This document shows positions 6,715 to 10,803 of a stretch of 10,803 nucleotides of DNA, piece after piece; position 1 is the stretch's first letter, and each line of letters begins with the position of its first letter. The translations under genes were made by a program, and so were the position numbers. The notes beneath the pieces are model-generated. The model searched no databases, was not told where the DNA came from, and saw only the letters and a program-made list of their open reading frames with translations. Where the stretch lies: positions 1 through 10,803 of the forward strand of contig DASYKO010000146.1 of NCBI GenBank assembly GCA_035995285.1, given 5' to 3'. The stretch is from UBA7672 sp035995285. GTDB lineage: Bacteria; Pseudomonadota; Alphaproteobacteria; Caulobacterales; Hyphomonadaceae.

Positions 6715-8895
6715 ATGACCATGGACCTCGCGACAGAGCCCCGCTTCAGACTGGGCCGCCTCTCCATCGACCCCGCCACCCGCGAGATCGCTCACCCCGG
6801 CGGCCGCGAGACCATCGAACCGCGCGTCATGGAAGTCCTGCTGGTCCTCTCGAGAGCAAGAGGCGAGGTCGTCTCGCGCGACCGGCTGGTCGAGGAATGC
6901 TGGGAAGGCCGGGCCGTCTCCGAGGACGCCATCAACCGGGTCATCTCGCGCGTACGTAAAGTGGCCGACCTGACCCAGGGCCAGGACTTCACCCTCGAGA
7001 CCATTCCCAAGACCGGCTACAAGCTCATAGCAACCGAACAGGCGCCCGCCCCTGCCGAGCCCGCCCCGCCCGCCGCCGCCCCTGCCGCGCCGCGGCCAGT
7101 CTCCCCCCAGGCGCGACGCCTCGCCGCCACGCTCCTTGCTGCAGCGGTAACGATCTTCGCCGTCGCCGGTATCGCCTGGGCGATCTCCTGGCGCGCCCCG
7201 CCGGACGACGCCCCCCTCACCCTCGCCGTCCTGCCCTTCGACGATCTCTCCCCCGCCAACACCGACGAGCAGCTCGCCACCGGCATGGCGCGCGAGATCC
7301 GCAACACGCTTTCCAGGGTAAGAGGCCTGCGCGTCGTCTCCGACGCCTCCTCCTTCGCCGTCGCCGCCGAGAACATCCCCGCCCCCGACACGGCCCGCCG
7401 CCTCAATGCCGATCTCCTCCTCGATGGCTCCTTCACCCGCGAGGGCGACAAGGTGAAGCTCACCGCCGAACTCGTCGACGGCTGGAAAGGCGTCAACATC
7501 TGGACCGGCTCGGAGAGCGGCCCCGCCGCCGACCTCGACCGCCTTCGCCAGCTGATGTCCGCCTCGATCTTCGAGCAGCTCGTCGCCCGCCTCGGCCCCA
7601 AGCGCATCATCGCCACCAGCCCGCCCCGCCATGGCGATCCGCGCGTCTACCGCCTCCTGCTCGAAGCCAACGAGCTTGGCCAGCAGGCCAAGGACCTGCG
7701 CCCCTATCCCACCCGCCGCGCCGAAATGGTCGAACTCGGCCAGCGCGCCGAAGCCCTGATCGACCGCGCCCTCGCCATCGATCCCAACGATCCGTCTGCT
7801 TTGGGAATAAAGGGCCGCATGCTCACCAGCGGCCTCACGCGCCTCGGCCGCGATCCGGTCGACACCTCCACCGCCGCGCGCCGCGACATCGCCGCCGACT
7901 ATGTCCGCCGCGCGCTGGCCGCCGACCCCGACAATGTCTTCGCCCTCACCGCCCTCGGCGATCACTACCGCCGCAATGAATGGCGCTGGAACGATGCCCG
8001 CGCGATGCTGGAGCGCGCGCTCGCCCTCGACCCCAACTCGTCCGACACGCACCTGGTCTACACCTACTACCTCACCACCATCGGCCGCTGCGTCGAAGCC
8101 GCCGAGCACGCGCGCAGCGTCAACGCCATCGATCCCGAATTCGGCTGGAGCACGCTGGGCCTGCCCCGCTCCCTCAAATGCGCCGGCGAGGATGCCGAGG
8201 CGCAACAGCTCTACATGCGCCAGCTCGCCGCCAATCCCGACGAGGCCTTCCTCGTGCGCGAGATCTATCTCAACTATCTCGAACGCCACGACATCGCCGC
8301 CCTCCGCGCCCTGCCGGACATCGTCGCAAAAGCCAATGGCGGGCGCCCGCTTGCGCCCTCTGTCGAGGCGATGACGCTCCGCGCCCGCCTTGCCGCCAAC
8401 GCGCTCGAAGGCGCAACGCAGCCCTTTCTCGCCCAGATCGAGACCGACGTCGCCGAAGACATGCGCCTCGACGCGCAGGGCCTTCCCAACGACCAAGGCC
8501 GCTTCGCCGCCGACATGATGTGGATGCACGCCATCGAGTTCGCCGTCGCCGGCTCTCCCTCCCGCGCCATCGACATGCTCGAAATCGCGATCAGCCAGGG
8601 CTCGCTCTACATCCCCGAAACGCTGCCCTATGGCGCCTACGAGTTCACGCCCGAAGTCCGCAAGGATCCGCGCTACCAGGCGATCTGGCGCAATGATCCG
8701 CGCCTGCGCGAGCTCCTGAAGATGCGCCTCGCCGCCCTCGAGGCCGGGCAGATGGAAGGCGTCACTCCGGATGGCCGCAAGGTCATGCCAAAGCCGATCC
8801 CCGCGCCCAGGACCAGCCGCCCGCCGAGTCCGATGCCGAATTCAGGTCAAAGCCAGATTGCGGATAAGCCGCCCAACCCGTCAGTTGCTCCTTAA
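6715..8895 (+). CDS. Membrane-anchored winged-helix regulator with TolB-like and TPR domains (CadC-type)
   Basis: This is a 726-aa one-component regulator. Order of parts: an OmpR/CadC-type winged helix (about 10-107; FRLGRLSIDP, EPRVMEVLLVL, VVSRDRLVEECW, NRVISRVRKV, and the wing ETIPKTGYKLIA); a Pro/Ala-rich linker (110-132); one TM helix (about 136-158, AATLLAAAVTIFAVAGIAWAI); a TolB N-terminal-like domain (about 168-295; TLAVLPFDDLSP, ADLLLDGSFTREGDKVKLTAELVD); then TPR-like helical repeats (about 340-510; ALIDRALAIDPNDPSALGIKG, YVRRALAADPDNVFALTALGDHY, MLERALALDPNSSDTHLVYTYY). The wHTH should be cytoplasmic and the rest periplasmic, so a periplasmic signal could be passed to DNA directly. 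The signal and targets are unknown. The start at 6715 (MTMDLATEP) or 6721 cannot be separated; ribosome-binding signals are weak (GAG 8 nt before 6715). The likely targets are itself, the divergent urcA-family gene and possibly pnuC-nadR 48 bp downstream. Confidence 0.88.
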   Translation: MTMDLATEPRFRLGRLSIDPATREIAHPGGRETIEPRVMEVLLVLSRARGEVVSRDRLVEECWEGRAVSEDAINRVISRVRKVADLTQGQDFTLETIPKTGYKLIATEQAPAPAEPAPPAAAPAAPRPVSPQARRLAATLLAAAVTIFAVAGIAWAISWRAPPDDAPLTLAVLPFDDLSPANTDEQLATGMAREIRNTLSRVRGLRVVSDASSFAVAAENIPAPDTARRLNADLLLDGSFTREGDKVKLTAELVDGWKGVNIWTGSESGPAADLDRLRQLMSASIFEQLVARLGPKRIIATSPPRHGDPRVYRLLLEANELGQQAKDLRPYPTRRAEMVELGQRAEALIDRALAIDPNDPSALGIKGRMLTSGLTRLGRDPVDTSTAARRDIAADYVRRALAADPDNVFALTALGDHYRRNEWRWNDARAMLERALALDPNSSDTHLVYTYYLTTIGRCVEAAEHARSVNAIDPEFGWSTLGLPRSLKCAGEDAEAQQLYMRQLAANPDEAFLVREIYLNYLERHDIAALRALPDIVAKANGGRPLAPSVEAMTLRARLAANALEGATQPFLAQIETDVAEDMRLDAQGLPNDQGRFAADMMWMHAIEFAVAGSPSRAIDMLEIAISQGSLYIPETLPYGAYEFTPEVRKDPRYQAIWRNDPRLRELLKMRLAALEAGQMEGVTPDGRKVMPKPIPAPRTSRPPSPMPNSGQSQIADKPPNPSVAP

Positions 8896-8914
8896 CCCGG
8901 CGCGCGGCAGGTTC

Positions 8915-8937
8915 GCCCCGGGGATCAGACCCGGGGC
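8915..8937 (+). repeat. GC-rich hairpin just upstream of the pnuC start
   Basis: An 8-bp perfect stem pairs 8915-8922 (GCCCCGGG) with 8930-8937 (CCCGGGGC) around a 7-nt loop (GATCAGA). It occupies most of the 48-bp gap between the regulator's stop codon (8893-8895) and the TTG start of pnuC (8944). The only Shine-Dalgarno-like G-run before that start (GGGG, 8933-8936) is inside the 3' arm. It may be a terminator remnant, a dispersed palindromic element, or a translation-control hairpin. There is no T-run after it. Confidence 0.7.
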
Positions 8938-8943
8938 CCAGCG

Positions 8944-9534
8944 TTGGACGTCAACCCTCTCGAACTTGCAGCGACGCTGGTGACGCTGGCGTGCGTCATC
9001 CTCGGGGTGAAGCGCAGCCTGTGGCAGTTCCCGGTCGGCATCGTCGGCACTGCGCTGTTCTTTATCACCGTCCTGCAGGCCAAGATCTGGGCGAACGCCG
9101 CCCTGCAGGTCTTCTTCGTCTTCGTGCAGATCTATGGCTGGTGGTACTGGCTGCGCGGCGCCGGCGGGAAACGCCCGCCCATCCGCAGCGCCAACCCCGT
9201 CCACGTCATCGTCTCGGTCGCGGCTGGCCTTGCTCTCGCCTGGGCCGCCTCCTGGGGCCTCACCACCTACACCGACTTCGACCTCGCCTTCGTTGACGCC
9301 ACCACCTTCTCCGTCAGCGTCGTCGCGCAATACCTGCTCGACCGGAAATATCTCGAGACCTGGCCGGTCTGGCTGATCGTCAACGTCGCCTCGATCTATC
9401 TCTACTCCCAGGCGCACATGTGGCTGTTCACCGGCCTCTACGTGTTCTTCTTCTTCAACGCCTTCTGGGGCTGGTGGGAATGGCGCCAGGCGATGAAGAA
9501 GGAAGCCGCCCCGCCAGCGACGGCCGCCGCATGA
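8944..9534 (+). CDS. pnuC: PnuC, nicotinamide riboside transporter (TTG start)
   Basis: PnuC facilitates uptake of nicotinamide riboside, driven by its phosphorylation inside the cell. The protein is 196 aa, very hydrophobic, with about seven predicted TM segments (roughly 5-21, 28-45, 49-70, 86-106, 115-130, 139-155, 158-178). Family features are the FPVGIVGTALFF region (29-40), the aromatic QIYGWWYW (62-69), the WPVWLIVNVASIYLY segment (140-154) and the C-terminal FFFFNAFWGWWEW (168-180). The frame is closed by the TAA at 8893-8895 and contains no ATG before the first TM helix. TTG at 8944 gives a family-like N-terminus (NPLELAATLV), while the next option, GTG at 8980, would cut into TM1. 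It overlaps nadR by 4 nt (ATGA), which implies translational coupling. Related PnuT/PnuX proteins carry thiamine or riboflavin; the NR-kinase partner here points to nicotinamide riboside. Confidence 0.92.
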   Translation: MDVNPLELAATLVTLACVILGVKRSLWQFPVGIVGTALFFITVLQAKIWANAALQVFFVFVQIYGWWYWLRGAGGKRPPIRSANPVHVIVSVAAGLALAWAASWGLTTYTDFDLAFVDATTFSVSVVAQYLLDRKYLETWPVWLIVNVASIYLYSQAHMWLFTGLYVFFFFNAFWGWWEWRQAMKKEAAPPATAAA

Positions 9535-10523
9535 CCTATCTCGCCAGACCGTCACGCGGCTTCGTGCTCGGCAAGTTCATGCCGCCGCATGCCGGCCACG
9601 TCTATCTCTGCGACTTCGGCCGCGCCTATGTCGAAGAGCTCACCATCCTCGTCTGCTCGCTGCCGGATGACCCCATCCCCGGCGCGTTGCGCTTCCAGTG
9701 GATGAAGGAGCTCTTCCCCACCGCCCGCGTCATCCACTGCGAAGAGATCCTGCCGCAGGAACCCCCAGACGATCCCCAGAACTTCTGGCCGATCTGGCGA
9801 GAGGTCCTGAAGCGCTATCACCCCGAACCGATCGACGTCGTCTTCGCCTCCGAACGCTATGGCCTCGAACTCGCCGCCGAAGTCGGCGCGCGCTTCGTGC
9901 CCGTCGATGAAGGCCGCACCGCCTTTCCCATTTCAGGCGCCGCCATCCGCAACGATCCCTACTCGAACTGGCGCTTCCTGCCCGGCCCGGTGCGGCCCTA
10001 CTATCTGCGCCGCGTCACGCTGTTCGGCGCGGAGTCGACCGGCAAGACCACGCTCGCCGCCCAGCTCGCCCGGCATTTCGACACCATCGTCGCCCCGGAA
10101 TACGGCCGCTTCCACACCGAGACTTTTGGCGCGGGCGCGACAACACCCGAAGACATGCGCCTCATCGTCATGGGCCACCTCGCCGGCGTCACCGCCGCCG
10201 CCTCACGCGCCAACCGCGTGCTGATCGAAGACACCGATCCCGTCCTCACCGCCATCTGGTCCGACATTCTCGCGGGCACGCGCGACCCATGGTTCGACAG
10301 CTACCGCGACTATCCCGACCTCTATCTCTTCTGCGACGTCGACCTCCCCTGGGTCGATGACGGCACAAGATATTTCAACAACCCGCAGGACCGCCTCAAC
10401 TTCCACACCGCCTGCGAGCGCGAACTCATCGCGCGCGGCGCCAACTTCATCCGCATCAGCGGCACGCCTGAGCAGAGACGCGCAACGGCCGTCGCGGCCG
10501 TCGAGAAGTTGTTGAAGCGCTGA
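9531..10523 (+). CDS. nadR: NadR-type bifunctional NMN adenylyltransferase / ribosylnicotinamide kinase
   Basis: This cytoplasmic enzyme converts imported nicotinamide riboside to NMN (kinase half) and NMN to NAD (adenylyltransferase half). It is 330 aa. The N-terminal nucleotidyltransferase domain has GKFMPPHAGH (14-23, HxGH with H20 and H23) and ISGAAIR (134-140, an ISTxxR-type motif). The C-terminal kinase domain has a Walker A loop GAESTGKTT (166-174), then EYGR (190-193), IEDTDPVLTAIW (232-243) and YLFCDVDLPWVDDGTR (265-280), all typical of NadR. It has no N-terminal helix-turn-helix, unlike enterobacterial NadR (about 410 aa), so it should be an enzyme and not a repressor. The ATG at 9531 overlaps the pnuC stop (ATGA), fixing the start; a longer open frame from 9420 is only pnuC read in another frame. 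Confidence 0.95.
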   Translation: MTYLARPSRGFVLGKFMPPHAGHVYLCDFGRAYVEELTILVCSLPDDPIPGALRFQWMKELFPTARVIHCEEILPQEPPDDPQNFWPIWREVLKRYHPEPIDVVFASERYGLELAAEVGARFVPVDEGRTAFPISGAAIRNDPYSNWRFLPGPVRPYYLRRVTLFGAESTGKTTLAAQLARHFDTIVAPEYGRFHTETFGAGATTPEDMRLIVMGHLAGVTAAASRANRVLIEDTDPVLTAIWSDILAGTRDPWFDSYRDYPDLYLFCDVDLPWVDDGTRYFNNPQDRLNFHTACERELIARGANFIRISGTPEQRRATAVAAVEKLLKR

Positions 10524-10537
10524 TATTTCCACTAGTC

Positions 10538-10560
10538 ATTCTCGGCCTTGAGCCGAGAAT
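10538..10560. repeat. Dispersed-type palindromic element after nadR
   Basis: A perfect 9-bp inverted repeat (ATTCTCGGC / GCCGAGAAT) with loop CTTGA begins 14 bp after the nadR stop and is followed by CTCTGGGCC. The layout CATTCTCGG-CTTGA-CCGAGAAT-CTCTGG resembles short palindromes that I recall as scattered in many copies between genes of alphaproteobacteria; this is from memory, not searched. It could act as a transcript-end stabiliser or weak terminator for pnuC-nadR. No T-run follows on the plus strand. Confidence 0.7.
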
Positions 10561-10596
10561 CTCTGGGCCACGCGCGCGGGCACTCGCAACCATCAT

Positions 10597-10777
10597 GCAA
10601 GGCCAACCACCCCCCACCTGTCCGCCCCCCTTCGGGCGGGCGGGACTATGTTGCTTTTGCTTACAACCGGTCAGGCGTCGGTAGCTGCCTCGAAGATCGA
10701 AATTCATCGTCCAATTCCCACCACGCGGTCCCGCCCGCCCGAAGGGGGGCGGACAGGTGGGGGGTGGTTGGCCTTGC
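10597..10777. repeat. Perfect 50-bp inverted repeat pair around an 81-bp spacer
   Basis: The left arm 10597-10646 and right arm 10728-10777 are exact reverse complements over 50 bp; the match ends at 10596/10778 outside and 10647/10727 inside. The outer ends read GCAAGGCCAACC on the left and GGTTGGCCTTGC on the right. Within each arm is a smaller hairpin (left arm 10622-10630 with 10635-10643, 8 of 9 pairs, loop TTCG). The spacer 10647-10727 is less GC-rich, with no convincing gene. Together with the palindrome at 10538 this accounts for most of the 280 bp after nadR. No transposase, integrase or target-site duplication is evident. It could be a small non-autonomous element (MITE-like), an inverted duplication or a structured noncoding transcript. 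Confidence 0.9.
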
Positions 10778-10803
10778 CGTGTCGCCAGCGAGACGCACCG
10801 GCC

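Noticed and set aside
6676..8529. 617-codon open frame on the minus strand opposite the regulator
   Set aside because: It is antisense to a gene with clear winged-helix, TM and TPR domains. Its Gly/Ala/Asp-rich sequence is the usual by-product of GC-rich codon bias, with no recognisable motif.
8896..8943. NAD-sensing riboswitch upstream of pnuC
   Set aside because: The leader is only 48 nt and holds one simple hairpin, too little for the known NAD+-I or NAD+-II aptamers as I know them.
10456..10707. 83-codon open frame on the minus strand over the left inverted-repeat arm
   Set aside because: It overlaps the nadR 3' end antisense and the GC-rich repeat. It has no ribosome-binding site or motif and is not supported as a gene.
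1..10803. CRISPR array, tRNA/rRNA genes, insertion sequence or phage defence genes
   Set aside because: No regularly spaced repeats, cloverleaf sequence, transposase, integrase or defence-type domain was seen on either strand.

Overview
The window is GC-rich, C/G-ending-codon DNA from an alphaproteobacterium. A member of the Caulobacterales/Hyphomonadaceae side of the class is most likely. The reasons are the glnD-murJ gene order, a UrcA-family gene, a GlnD with an unusual HD-domain signature, and a textbook-spaced CtrA-type box (TTAA-N7-TTAA). This placement is inference from gene content; no rRNA or other phylogenetic marker is present.

Left part (1-4371, minus strand): transcription runs right to left through a secreted protein of unknown function (3259-4371), glnD (PII uridylyltransferase/uridylyl-removing enzyme, 304-3156) and the first 98 codons of murJ (lipid II flippase, cut by the window edge). 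glnD and murJ are 8 bp apart and probably co-transcribed.

Middle part (4372-6512): a divergent intergenic region separates the secreted protein from a plus-strand exported TolB-like beta-propeller protein (4647-5669). The propeller gene has noticeably more relaxed codon use than its neighbours. Next comes a 61-residue orphan small protein (5796-5981) preceded by the CtrA-type box. After it lie a 15-bp tandem repeat and a strong hairpin, which probably ends the convergent urcA-family gene (6138-6512, minus).

Right part (6513-10803, plus strand): a large membrane-anchored one-component regulator (CadC-type winged helix, one TM helix, TolB-like domain, TPRs; 6715-8895) is divergent from urcA. 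The shared 202-bp region holds three tandem 11-bp direct repeats. The regulator is followed 48 bp later by pnuC (nicotinamide riboside transporter, TTG start) and nadR (bifunctional NMN adenylyltransferase/NR kinase, lacking the HTH domain), which overlap by 4 nt. Together pnuC and nadR form a complete nicotinamide riboside to NAD salvage unit: import, phosphorylation, adenylylation.

The last 280 bp contain no convincing gene. They hold a small palindromic element of a type dispersed in alphaproteobacteria, and a striking pair of perfect 50-bp inverted repeats around an 81-bp spacer. The inverted repeat is the most unusual structure in the window. I see no tRNA, rRNA, CRISPR array, transposase or defence system, and nothing that clearly amounts to a new multi-gene system.
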